This document shows positions 8,675 through 17,170 of a stretch of 24,767 nucleotides of DNA, piece by piece. The notes beneath the pieces were generated by a model. The model had not been told where the DNA came from. It worked only from the letters and a program-made list of their open reading frames with translations, and searched no databases. Source of the DNA: an uncultured Collinsella sp. (lineage in GTDB: Bacteria; Actinomycetota; Coriobacteriia; Coriobacteriales; Coriobacteriaceae); the NCBI GenBank assembly GCA_934654605.1, contig CAKUGH010000019.1:1-24767 (forward strand), in the 5' to 3' direction. The position numbers and the translations under genes were made by a program. How positions within the stretch are numbered: the stretch's first letter is position 1; the number at the start of each line of letters is the position of its first letter.

Positions 8675-9319
8675 ATGACGGACAACAACGCGCAAAAGCC
8701 AGAGCAGCTTATGCTCGCATATATGCACGGGCGCATATGCTCTATCCAAAACGACTATCTGTCTGCTAGCGGAAAACCACGAGGAGCACGAAAGCTGGCA
8801 GCATTGCGCCATGCGCTTCTTATGCCCATAGGCTCAAACGCAGATGCATGGCCGCTTGAGTTCGAGGGCCTTCCTGCCGAGCTTGTGGGGAGAGGCGCCG
8901 AGCCATCGCGTGCCGAGATCGCTGTTCACGCCGCACTTACACTCTATGCGGTTCATCAACAGGGCAAGACCAAGCCAATGTATGTGCCTGGTGCTGAGCA
9001 TTCGTTTGGCGCGGCCCTGCGTCAGCTCGTGCGTTGCGATAAAGAGCGCTACTCGAATCTTGAAGAGGGGGAAATGCCTCGAAAGTTCAGGGCTTTTATA
9101 ACAGCTGATTCTATGGAAGAGACGCTTCACCATGCGAGGCAGCTTGTACAACAGCTGCGTGCTGACGAGATTCCCGTTGATTACGCGCGCTTTGCAGCAC
9201 AGCTATACACACTGCAAAGCCCCTATACAGCAGATAAGGTGCGTCTTGCGTGGGGGCGTGAATATAGTCGAATACCAAAGGCCGAGTCCGGCATCGATGC
9301 CAGCCCTTCGGAAGAATAG
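8675..9319 (+). CDS. cse2: Type I-E Cascade small subunit Cse2 (CasB)
   Basis: Product of 214 aa, somewhat longer than the 160-aa E. coli protein but in the range of actinobacterial homologues. Two Cse2 copies line the belly of Cascade and stabilise the displaced non-target strand. The protein is all-alpha by composition, with the typical basic N-terminal segment SASGKPRGARKLAALRHAL and a second basic patch around EMPRKFRAFITAD. It starts 2 bases after the cas8e stop and has a near-ideal ribosome binding site, AAGGAGG, located inside the end of cas8e. Position between cas8e and cas7e is the standard type I-E order. Confidence 0.93.
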   Translation: MTDNNAQKPEQLMLAYMHGRICSIQNDYLSASGKPRGARKLAALRHALLMPIGSNADAWPLEFEGLPAELVGRGAEPSRAEIAVHAALTLYAVHQQGKTKPMYVPGAEHSFGAALRQLVRCDKERYSNLEEGEMPRKFRAFITADSMEETLHHARQLVQQLRADEIPVDYARFAAQLYTLQSPYTADKVRLAWGREYSRIPKAESGIDASPSEE

Positions 9320-9352
9320 TTGATGAGGGAAATGACCAAGAAAGGACCTGCT

Positions 9353-10498
9353 ATGAAAAAGCCCCAGTTCATCGATATCCACATTCTTCAGACCGTCCCC
9401 CCGAGCAATATCAATCGAGATGATACAGGTAGTCCAAAAACAGCATATTTCGGCGGAGTCAAGCGCTCAAGGGTTTCAAGCCAAGCGTGGAAGAAGGCCA
9501 CGCGCGATAGCTTCTCCGATTTGTTGGATGAGTCCGGTCTTGGTTGGCGTACGAAGCGCGCAGTGAGCTTGATTGCGGAAGCTATGACCGCTATTCTGCC
9601 GGACATTGAAGGTGATCAGGCCGAAATTGCTGCCGAGAAGGCTTTGGCAGCAACGGGCGTCAAAGTCAAAGGTGGCGAAACGGGCTACTTGCTGTTTCTT
9701 TCTTCAGGGCAGATCAAAGCCCTTGCATCGTTGGCGGCGCAGGCTTTTGAAGCGGGCGGGGCTGTCGACAAGAAACTCGCTAAGGAAATTCTTGACATCA
9801 AGAAGAAGCCGACGCTTAACAGCATCGATGTGGCGATGTTCGGGCGTATGGTGGCGGATGCTCCTGATTTGAACGTCGACGCCTCCGTTCAGGTCGCCCA
9901 TGCCATTGGCATTGGGAAGATGAATCCAGAGTTCGATTACTTCACCGCTCTTGACGATTGCTCTCCCGAAGATAATGCCGGCGCAGCAATGATTGAGACA
10001 ACGGAGTTCACGTCATCGACGATGTATCGCTATGCAACTATTGATGTGCTGCACCTTTGCGAAAACCTCGGTTCGGCTGCGGTTGCTTGCCGCGGCATCG
10101 AGGCGTTTTTGAAGGCATTCATCACTTCCATGCCCACGGGAAAGCAGAATTCGTTTGCAAACCGCACGCTCCCCGGAGCGGTTGTCCTTCAACTGAGGGA
10201 TACGCAACCGGTTAGCTTGGTGAATGCGTTCGAAAAACCCGTCGAGACTGCTCGTGGGAAAAGCCAGCTCGAAATTGGCTGTGAGCGTTTGGCCAAGCAA
10301 GAAGAGGCAATTGACAAAGCGTTTGGCACGACGCCGTTAAAGACGTTCGTTATTGCCGCATCCCCAGATGTGCAGTCTCTTTCCGGTGCCATGGGTGTCG
10401 AAGGGGCATGTGATCTTGACGCCGCAATTGCGCAAATCTCGCAAGCGTGTGCTGCTTATCTGGCTGAAAATGGCTACCAAACCGAAGAGGTGGACTAG
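9353..10498 (+). CDS. cas7e: Type I-E Cascade backbone Cas7e (CasC)
   Basis: Product of 381 aa (E. coli 363). Six copies wrap along the spacer part of the crRNA and form the backbone of Cascade. The N-terminus FIDIHILQTVPPSNINRDDTGSPKTA and the following GGVKRSRVSSQAWKKATR are the strongest family signatures; the latter holds the crRNA-binding basic residues. Later blocks such as GRMVAD, VQVAHAIGIGKMNPEFDYFTA and NSFANRTLPGAVVLQLRD are also typical. The ATG at 9353 is preferred because AAAGGA lies 7 bases upstream and the protein then begins exactly at the conserved region. The open frame reaches a TTG at 9320 that would add eleven non-conserved residues. It follows cse2 by 33 bases. Confidence 0.95.
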   Translation: MKKPQFIDIHILQTVPPSNINRDDTGSPKTAYFGGVKRSRVSSQAWKKATRDSFSDLLDESGLGWRTKRAVSLIAEAMTAILPDIEGDQAEIAAEKALAATGVKVKGGETGYLLFLSSGQIKALASLAAQAFEAGGAVDKKLAKEILDIKKKPTLNSIDVAMFGRMVADAPDLNVDASVQVAHAIGIGKMNPEFDYFTALDDCSPEDNAGAAMIETTEFTSSTMYRYATIDVLHLCENLGSAAVACRGIEAFLKAFITSMPTGKQNSFANRTLPGAVVLQLRDTQPVSLVNAFEKPVETARGKSQLEIGCERLAKQEEAIDKAFGTTPLKTFVIAASPDVQSLSGAMGVEGACDLDAAIAQISQACAAYLAENGYQTEEVD

Positions 10499-10500
10499 CT

Positions 10501-11268
10501 ATGGCGGTCCTGCTGCTCAAATTGGCGGGTCCGCTGCAATCGTGGGGGTCGTCGAGTAGGTTCACCGAGCGCGGAACAGAGCACGAGCCGACGAAGAGCG
10601 GCGTTGTGGGCCTGCTTGCCGCAGCCTTAGGTCGTTACCGAACAGATCCCGTTGATGACCTTGCGGCACTGCGCTTTGGCGTGCGTATCGATCAGCCGGG
10701 AACGTTTCTAAGCGACTTTCAAACCGAGCACAAGCGAAAGTGGGACTCGCAAAGCGCTCGATGGGTATTAAGCGCGAAAAAGGACGATACCCTGCCTTTA
10801 ACGTATCGTCACTATCTTGCCGATGCTGTGTTTGTTGCGGCACTTGAGGGCGATGGAGAGCTCTTGCAAAGGTGCGCCGAGGCGCTTGACGCTCCGGCGT
10901 TTCCCCTGTTTTTAGGTCGCCGTTCCTGTCCGCCCACGTGCAGAGTTCTTATTGGGCTGTTTGAGAATGTAACGTTGCTCCAAGCTTTGCGCAATCACCC
11001 CTGGGAAGCAAGCGAGAGATATCAGGGCAACTGGAAGTTTCGCGGCAAGGAAAGCGTTGACCTGGAGGTTCTCTGCGATAAGCAGACTTCTGACGAAGGC
11101 GAGGGCTACGATGTCTCGCTGCGCGACGTGCCCATCAGCTTTTCGCAGGAGCAACGCCTATATAGCTTTCGCACTGTTGCCCATGCAACAGTAACGGTGA
11201 GGAACCCAAATTATGTTGGCGCGCAGACCAACCATGACCCATGGTCTGCTCTGGGAAAGGAGGTATAG
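10501..11268 (+). CDS. cas5e: Type I-E Cascade subunit Cas5e (CasD)
   Basis: Product of 255 aa (E. coli 224). Cas5e caps the 5' handle of the crRNA and joins Cas8e to the Cas7 backbone. The N-terminal LLKLAGPLQSWGSSSRFTER and PTKSGVVGLLAAALGR are diagnostic for Cas5 of this subtype. The middle contains HYLADAVFVAALEGD and PLFLGRRSCPPT, both conserved in the family. The start is 2 bases after the cas7e stop, with GAGGTGG in the end of cas7e as ribosome binding site. Intact. Confidence 0.95.
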   Translation: MAVLLLKLAGPLQSWGSSSRFTERGTEHEPTKSGVVGLLAAALGRYRTDPVDDLAALRFGVRIDQPGTFLSDFQTEHKRKWDSQSARWVLSAKKDDTLPLTYRHYLADAVFVAALEGDGELLQRCAEALDAPAFPLFLGRRSCPPTCRVLIGLFENVTLLQALRNHPWEASERYQGNWKFRGKESVDLEVLCDKQTSDEGEGYDVSLRDVPISFSQEQRLYSFRTVAHATVTVRNPNYVGAQTNHDPWSALGKEV

Positions 11269-11271
11269 CCG

Positions 11272-12033
11272 ATGTTCTTTACCCGGTTTCCCATCAATAT
11301 GACGCGGAGGGAGTCGCGCGCGATGCTCGCCTCGCCCTATCGCATGCATGCGGCAATTGCTGGCAGCTTTCCCCCTTCGCAGACGAGCGGGGACGGCCGT
11401 GTGCTTTGGCGCGTGGATAGAATGCCTGATGGGGGTTCTTGCCTTTATATCGTGAGCCCCGGCAAGCCGAGCTTGATAGGGCTTGATGAACAAATCGGGT
11501 GGCCCGACTGCGAACCGCAGTGGGGCACGCGCGGATACGATCCGTTTTTGGGACGCATCTCGAACGGACAGACATATTCGTTTCGCTTGGTAGCGAATCC
11601 GTCGCTCAACAGAAGTACGCGTGGCGGCAAAAGTGACCTGCTAAACAGCGAGGGCGAACCTAAGAGAAACAGAATTGGCCACCTGACCATTCTGGAGCAA
11701 GCCGCCTGGCTCATCGGAGCTCAAGCATATAAGGGCACCGACAAGGAAGTGCCAAGCATTTTTGCGCCCGAGCGGGGATCACGTGCCCAAAGGAACGGTT
11801 TCGAGGTTTTGAGCGACGATGAGGGCTGCCCGAGCTTGATTGTTAGTAATTCCAACAGAATCTCGTTTACCAAGGGTGTCCAAGGAAACAAAGTCACCTT
11901 TGCGCGCGCCCAGTACGATGGTGTGTTGCGTGTGACCGATGCTAACGCTTTGCGCCATGCGCTTGTATATGGCATCGGGCACGCTAAAGGATTCGGATGC
12001 GGCCTTCTCACACCGGTTCCACTGGATAGGTGA
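11272..12033 (+). CDS. cas6e: Type I-E crRNA endoribonuclease Cas6e (CasE)
   Basis: Product of 253 aa. It cuts the array transcript at the base of each repeat hairpin and stays bound to the crRNA 3' stem-loop as part of Cascade. The catalytic pair is visible at the expected places: Tyr23 and His26 in SPYRMHAAIAGSFP, matching the numbering known for E. coli and Thermus Cas6e. The C-terminal glycine-rich RNA-binding segment YGIGHAKGFGCGLLTP is also present. Strong ribosome binding site AAGGAGG lies upstream, inside the end of cas5e. The repeats of this array form a CCCCGC/GCGGGG stem with an ACGC loop, a suitable substrate; cleavage below the stem would leave the usual 8-base handle ATGATCCC on the crRNA. 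Confidence 0.95.
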   Translation: MFFTRFPINMTRRESRAMLASPYRMHAAIAGSFPPSQTSGDGRVLWRVDRMPDGGSCLYIVSPGKPSLIGLDEQIGWPDCEPQWGTRGYDPFLGRISNGQTYSFRLVANPSLNRSTRGGKSDLLNSEGEPKRNRIGHLTILEQAAWLIGAQAYKGTDKEVPSIFAPERGSRAQRNGFEVLSDDEGCPSLIVSNSNRISFTKGVQGNKVTFARAQYDGVLRVTDANALRHALVYGIGHAKGFGCGLLTPVPLDR

Positions 12034-12038
12034 GTGGC

Positions 12039-13031
12039 ATGGGCGATATTCCTGGTACGATCAGGCCTGATTTGCGTGCGTTGCCCACGATAAAGGAGCG
12101 AATGACGTTTCTTTATGTCGAGCGATGCCTTGTGAGCAGACAAGATAGCGCAGTGAGCATAACCGATGCGCGCGGAACGGCGTATGTTCCCGCGGCTTCT
12201 CTTGGGGTGCTTATGCTGGGACCAGGGACCAATATCTCCCATCGCGCGGTTGAGTTGCTCGGCGATTCGGGAACAAGTGTGATTTGGGTGGGTGAGCACG
12301 GCGTTCGCTACTATGCGCACGGCCGATCGCTTACCCATTCATCTCGATTGATCGTCGCGCAGGCGGAGCTCGTGTCGAACACTCGAAAGCGTCTTGCGGT
12401 AGCGCGATTGATGTATGGTATGCGCTTCCCTGGCGAGGACGTATCGAGCCACTCGATGCAGCAACTCCGTGGCCGCGAGGGAGCTCGGATTCGAACGCTC
12501 TATCGGCGGCTATCGAAGCAATATGACGTTCCGTGGGCGGGGAGGGAATACAACCCTGACGATTTTCTCGACGCAAGTCCAATCAATCAGGCATTATCGG
12601 CTGCTCATGTATGCCTTTACGGAGTTGTTCACAGCGTGATTGTGGCACTAGGGTGCTCTCCGGCATTGGGATTCGTCCATGTTGGCCATGAGCGCTCGTT
12701 TGTGTATGACATTGCCGATTTGTATAAAGCTGAGGTGACGATCCCCATCGCTTTCGAAGTGGCCTCCGATCCCCCAGAGGATATCGGGGCGGAAACGCGT
12801 CGGCGCACTCGTGATGCGTTTCTTGACGGGAAGATAATGGAGCGCTGCGCTCGCGATATCAGGGGTCTGCTGCTGGGCGACTTCGAGGCAGAGGATGAGC
12901 CTGATGTCGATACGATGTTCCTCTGGGATGAGAGGCGCCCTGCCGTTGCTTTTGGAGTGTCCTATGGCAAGGAAAACGACATCCAGGTGGATGCCACCGA
13001 AGAGAATAACGGAGTGCTTGTGGAAGGATAA
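12039..13031 (+). CDS. cas1: Type I-E spacer integrase Cas1
   Basis: Product of 330 aa. With Cas2 it captures and integrates new spacers at the leader-proximal repeat. Metal-binding catalytic residues are all present: Glu147 in LRGREGARIR, His214 in GFVHVGHERS, and Asp224 and Asp227 in VYDIADLYKAE. Their spacing equals that of E. coli Cas1 (Glu141, His208, Asp218, Asp221). ATG at 12039 is preferred: AGGTGA lies 5 bases before it. A GTG at 12030 that overlaps the cas6e stop would add three residues and is the alternative. No truncation or frameshift, so adaptation looks functional even though cas3 is broken. Confidence 0.94.
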   Translation: MGDIPGTIRPDLRALPTIKERMTFLYVERCLVSRQDSAVSITDARGTAYVPAASLGVLMLGPGTNISHRAVELLGDSGTSVIWVGEHGVRYYAHGRSLTHSSRLIVAQAELVSNTRKRLAVARLMYGMRFPGEDVSSHSMQQLRGREGARIRTLYRRLSKQYDVPWAGREYNPDDFLDASPINQALSAAHVCLYGVVHSVIVALGCSPALGFVHVGHERSFVYDIADLYKAEVTIPIAFEVASDPPEDIGAETRRRTRDAFLDGKIMERCARDIRGLLLGDFEAEDEPDVDTMFLWDERRPAVAFGVSYGKENDIQVDATEENNGVLVEG

Positions 13032-13034
13032 CGG

Positions 13035-13928
13035 GTGATTGTTGTTGTTTTGGAAAAATGCCCCCTTGCACTTCGCGGCGACCTAACGAAATGGTTGCAG
13101 GAGATTAGCCTAGGCGTGTATGTGGGCAGGGTGAGCGCGCGTGTAAGGGACGAGCTTTGGAACCGCATTTGCAAAGAATGCAAAACAGGGCGTGCCACGA
13201 TGGTTTTTTCTGCACGCAACGAGCAGCACCTCAACTATCGAGTGCACAACACCGCGTGGGAGCCTATCGATTTTGATGGCATCAAGCTGATGATGCGGCC
13301 TTCGCCTTCTCGCATGAAGGCCCTTGGCACGAAGAGAGTGGGCTGGAGTTACGCGGCGATGCGATCGAAGGCACGTCGCGGGAGCGTAGCAGCCGAAACG
13401 GACGAGCCGCGCGAATACGTTGTACTTGATGTTGAGACCACGGGGCTGGACCCAGACAAAGATGCGATTATTGAGATTGCCGCCATCAAAGTTGAGCAGG
13501 GTGTTGAGGCGGGCAGGCTCCATGAGCTTATTCGATACGAGAAAGGCATCCCAAAGAAGGTGGTCGAGCTAACAGGCATTACCGATGAGATGCTTGCCGA
13601 AAAGGGGATCGAGCTTGAGCGAGCGGTGAGCGGCCTGCTTTCCTTTGTTGGGAGCCGGATAGTGGTTGCGCATAACGCTTCGTTCGATACCGGCTTCGTG
13701 CAGGCGGCGTGCGAAGAATGCGACCTAGACGATTTTGACAATGAGTGCATCGACACCATTACACTGGCAAAGAAGAAGATGCCCGATGCGCCGAACTATC
13801 GCTTGAAGACCCTGCTCGGCCTTTTGAACCTTGACAATCAAATACCTCATCGTGCCGAGTCTGATTGTGAGGCGACCTTGAGCTTGTTTAGCAAACTGAT
13901 TAAAATGGGGCCCACATCAAAGGGATAG
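13035..13928 (+). CDS. cas2: Cas2-DnaQ fusion: Cas2e with a C-terminal DEDDh exonuclease
   Basis: Product of 297 aa, about 200 longer than plain Cas2e. Residues 1 to about 95 are Cas2e (MIVVVLEKCPLALRGDLTKW, then VGRVSARVRDELW and TMVFSARNEQHLNYRVH). After a basic linker comes a DnaQ-like 3'-5' exonuclease (about 126-290) with the complete DEDDh set: Asp132 and Glu134 in VLDVETTGLD, Asp218 in AHNASFDTGF, His272 and Asp277 in HRAESDCEA. Such fusions are known in some type I-E systems, where the exonuclease trims the 3' overhangs of prespacers before integration. The start is GTG at 13035 with GAAGGA 6-7 bases upstream, 3 bases after cas1. It is the last gene of the operon; the array begins 26 bases after its stop. 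Confidence 0.94.
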   Translation: MIVVVLEKCPLALRGDLTKWLQEISLGVYVGRVSARVRDELWNRICKECKTGRATMVFSARNEQHLNYRVHNTAWEPIDFDGIKLMMRPSPSRMKALGTKRVGWSYAAMRSKARRGSVAAETDEPREYVVLDVETTGLDPDKDAIIEIAAIKVEQGVEAGRLHELIRYEKGIPKKVVELTGITDEMLAEKGIELERAVSGLLSFVGSRIVVAHNASFDTGFVQAACEECDLDDFDNECIDTITLAKKKMPDAPNYRLKTLLGLLNLDNQIPHRAESDCEATLSLFSKLIKMGPTSKG

Positions 13929-13954
13929 GGTGTTTTGAGCTGGGATTTTTAAGT
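13929..13954 (+). promoter_or_regulatory. Very short CRISPR leader
   Basis: Only 26 bases separate the cas2 stop from the first repeat. They include GGGATTTTTAAGT, AT-rich next to the repeat as in other leaders. No complete promoter fits here, so the array is probably transcribed from the cas operon or from a promoter inside the 3' end of cas2. That this is the leader side is inferred from the uniform repeats here and the decayed repeats at the other end. Confidence 0.55.
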
Positions 13955-16789
13955 CTGCTCCCCGCACGCGCGGGGATGATCCCAAGCGCGCCGACAACTA
14001 CGCGCTCCTGCATGGCTGCTCCCCGCACGCGCGGGGATGATCCCTGAAGGCCTCCATCGTGCGCAGCTACGAGGAGCTGCTCCCCGCACGCGCGGGGATG
14101 ATCCCGCGACCGCGAGAACGTCGAGGAAGACCCGGACCTGCTCCCCGCACGCGCGGGGATGATCCCTCGTCAGCCGGTTGCCGTGGTCATGCAAGAGGCT
14201 GCTCCCCGCACGCGCGGGGATGATCCCGTCACGTCACGTTCGACCTCATCGCTCATGGCCTGCTCCCCGCACGCGCGGGGATGATCCCAACTACAACAGC
14301 TCCGCGCCTGATTACCAGTACTGCTCCCCGCACGCGCGGGGATGATCCCTTCATCGTCATGGCCCCCGAGGCCGCCGCGGCCTGCTCCCCGCACGCGCGG
14401 GGATGATCCCTCGTGGGGCGCGACGCCACGGTGGTCGTCAACCTGCTCCCCGCACGCGCGGGGATGATCCCAGCGGGTCGGGGAACTGCGCGGCCAGCAG
14501 CGTCTGCTCCCCGCACGCGCGGGGATGATCCCCCTGGCACACGGTCTTGGCGTACTGCATCTGCCTGCTCCCCGCACGCGCGGGGATGATCCCGGCGGCC
14601 GGCTACGGCGAGGGCCGCGCGTACGCTGCTCCCCGCACGCGCGGGGATGATCCCTGGGAGCAGCTGAAGACGATGCCGCGGGACCGCTGCTCCCCGCACG
14701 CGCGGGGATGATCCCAGAACAGGGTGCTGCTCGTGTATTCTTATTAACTGCTCCCCGCACGCGCGGGGATGATCCCGCAAGAGAGTACTTTGGACTGGGT
14801 CCTATGTACTGCTCCCCGCACGCGCGGGGATGATCCCGCCTCATTGTTTCCTATCTGGTTTTGGCGTTCCTGCTCCCCGCACGCGCGGGGATGATCCCGA
14901 GGCCCTGCTGTACCTCGTCGGCGTCCTCCTCTGCTCCCCGCACGCGCGGGGATGATCCCCGGCTCCCTCCAGATAACCTGCCAGGCCTGTGCTGCTCCCC
15001 GCACGCGCGGGGATGATCCCGCGCGTCGGCCAGGAACTCGAAGACCTCCGTGCTGCTCCCCGCACGCGCGGGGATGATCCCGTGCCCGTCGACGTGAGCG
15101 TGCAGTACGTCGACTGCTCCCCGCACGCGCGGGGATGATCCCGTGACTTTGTCGCGCGAGACGAGCAGCACCTCCTGCTCCCCGCACGCGCGGGGATGAT
15201 CCCTTTGGGCTTTGACGTCGTTGCACCCTTAACAGCTGCTCCCCGCACGCGCGGGGATGATCCCTAGGCAAAATAGTAAGCCCGGACGTGCTAAAGCTGC
15301 TCCCCGCACGCGCGGGGATGATCCCTCGATATTCGCCATTGCCATCACCTATCTAGCCTGCTCCCCGCACGCGCGGGGATGATCCCTTGCAGATTACCGT
15401 CTACGCCGACGGCGACGCCTGCTCCCCGCACGCGCGGGGATGATCCTTACGCGCTCGAAACAAACGCCTGCACCTCGACCTGCTCCCCGCACGCGCGGGG
15501 ATGATCCCTTCATCTCTTCCTCCTTCTGAAATAGGGAACTCTGCTCCCCGCACGCGCGGGGATGATCCCTAGCCGATTCCGGGGCGCTTTTGCGCCCCGG
15601 ACTGCTCCCCGCACGCGCGGGGATGATCCCTCGGCAACCTCCTCGGCACCGTTCTCGATCTTCTGCTCCCCGCACGCGCGGGGATGATCCCTGTCCAATC
15701 AGGGACTCAAGGGATCCGAGGCCCTGCTCCCCGCACGCGCGGGGATGATCCCGACGGCGCCGACTCCATCATGCTCCCCAGGGTCTGCTCCCCGCACGCG
15801 CGGGGATGATCCCGGCATCCACGGATACGTCGAGAGGATGTAGGACTGCTCCCCGCACGCGCGGGGATGATCCCGCCCGCGTTCTCGGCTATGGACTCGG
15901 AGAGGCCTGCTCCCCGCACGCGCGGGGATGATCCCTAGCAGAGAGCCGCCGAGGGCGGCGAGAGAGACTGCTCCCCGCACGCGCGGGGATGATCCCGCGT
16001 AGAGCTGGTGGACGCTCCTGTTCGTGATCTGCTCCCCGCACGCGCGGGGATGATCCCAGCATTAGTGACGGCGATACGCTTATGCGGTTCTGCTCCCCGC
16101 ACGCGCGGGGATGATCCCAAATAGAAAGAGACGCCATGCTGGGTCGTTACCTGCTCCCCGCACGCGCGGGGATGATCCCTGGTTACCGAAATGGAAGGCG
16201 ATGAGCATCAGCTGCTCCCCGCACGCGCGGGGATGATCCCAAGCGCGTGAGCCCGGAGGAGTTCGCATCCGACTGCTCCCCGCACGCGCGGGGATGATCC
16301 CAAGCCGCTCTGTACGACCACGTACTGATTGGGCTGCTCCCCGCACGCGCGGGGATGATCCCGAACGGCCCCTCTCATACGGTGTCATTGCTACCTGCTC
16401 CCCGCACGCGCGGGGATGATCCTGCGATCACCTCAATCGTGGGCGGAGCCCTGCACTGCTCCCCGCACGCGCGGGGATGATCCCGCCTGACCCTTCACGA
16501 TGTTGTAGACCACGCTCTGCTCCCCGCACGCGCGGGGATGATCCTAGGCTACGTTCCGCATATCACCTTCGGTATTACTGCTCCCCGCACGCGCGGGGAT
16601 GATCCCGCAGGCGACAAGCGATACGATGGCAAGAATAACTGCTCCCCGCACGCGCGGGGATGATCCCATCCAGCTGGTGCATAAGGGCGACGCCGAAGGC
16701 TGCTCCCCGCACGCGCGGGGATGATCCCACGTCGACCGCCACCGGCATCATTGAGACGCCCTGCTCCCCGCACGCGCGGGGATGATCCC
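13955..16789 (+). CRISPR. Type I-E CRISPR array, leader-proximal block: 47 repeats, 46 spacers
   Basis: Repeats of 29 bases start every 61 bases without exception from 13955 to 16761, leaving 46 spacers of 32 bases. The repeat begins CTGCT, forms a 6-bp stem CCCCGC/GCGGGG around ACGC, and ends ATGATCCC, the predicted crRNA 5' handle. Nearly all copies are identical; three (starting 15419, 16395, 16517) end in T instead of C. No two spacers are identical by eye. Most spacers are GC-rich like the host, a few (about 14710-14860, 15230-15360) are AT-richer, suggesting different sources. Same orientation as the cas genes. The many minus-strand open frames with a repeated SSPRVRGA / IIPARAGS / DHPRACGEQ pattern are artefacts of this array. 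Confidence 0.99.
15578..15601 (+). other. Perfect hairpin inside spacer 27
   Basis: The spacer at 15570-15601 contains a 10-bp perfect stem TCCGGGGCGC / GCGCCCCGGA around TTTT. It probably derives from a phage terminator or operator. The crRNA from this spacer would fold on itself and could compete with the repeat hairpins or hinder target pairing. Confidence 0.8.
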
Positions 16790-16854
16790 GTGAAGCCGAA
16801 ACCCAGCTTTACGGCGCAGTTGCCGCAGTTCGCACAAGTGAATAGCTCTTTCAT
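16790..16854 (-). CDS. Start of a truncated phage gene (Cys-rich N-terminus)
   Basis: The frame opens MKELFTCANCGNCAVKLGF, with CxxCxxC suggesting a metal-binding or zinc-ribbon N-terminus, and runs into the repeat at 16789 after about 21 codons. GGGGCAGGC directly upstream is a plausible ribosome binding site. Downstream of the junction the frame only encodes CRISPR repeats, so the gene is cut by the array. Confidence 0.5.
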
Positions 16855-16905
16855 GCCTGCCCCAATCTCTCTGCGGGCAGTGTCGCGGCACGGTCACGCG
16901 GCATG

Positions 16906-16929
16906 AAAAAAGCCCCGCCGTGGCGGGGC
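16906..16929 (-). terminator. Intrinsic terminator in the phage-like insert
   Basis: On the minus strand, GCCCCGC/GCGGGGC with a 4-base loop followed by TTTTTT. It lies just after the stop of the gene at 16937-17170 and ends that small transcription unit. Confidence 0.85.
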
Positions 16930-16936
16930 CTGTTGG

Positions 16937-17170
16937 CTAGTTATTTAGTTCGCTTTCGAATATCTCGACTACATCGGCTTCAAGAGCATCCTCGAACTTA
17001 TCCGGGCCAAACAGCTCGTAGTACTCCCTGCGATTCTCGTCGTCGTATTTGGCCTCTTTAAGCCATAGCTCCTGAACGGCTTTAGGCTTGGAATCGAGAA
17101 CGTGACCTATAGCGTCGACGTCGTCTCTTCCGTCGAGATAGCTAACGGCTTCGTTGAGTATGTCATTCAT
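16937..17170 (-). CDS. Small phage-type hypothetical protein
   Basis: Product of 77 aa, acidic and probably helical, beginning MNDILNEAVSYLDGRDD and ending VVEIFESELNN. No family recognised. Its ATG overlaps the end of the upstream JAB gene by 8 bases (translational coupling), which is common in phage operons and argues that the two belong together. This is the only complete gene in the insert and it keeps its terminator. An upstream frame extension to 17203 exists but has no better start. Confidence 0.65.
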   Translation of the reverse strand: MNDILNEAVSYLDGRDDVDAIGHVLDSKPKAVQELWLKEAKYDDENRREYYELFGPDKFEDALEADVVEIFESELNN

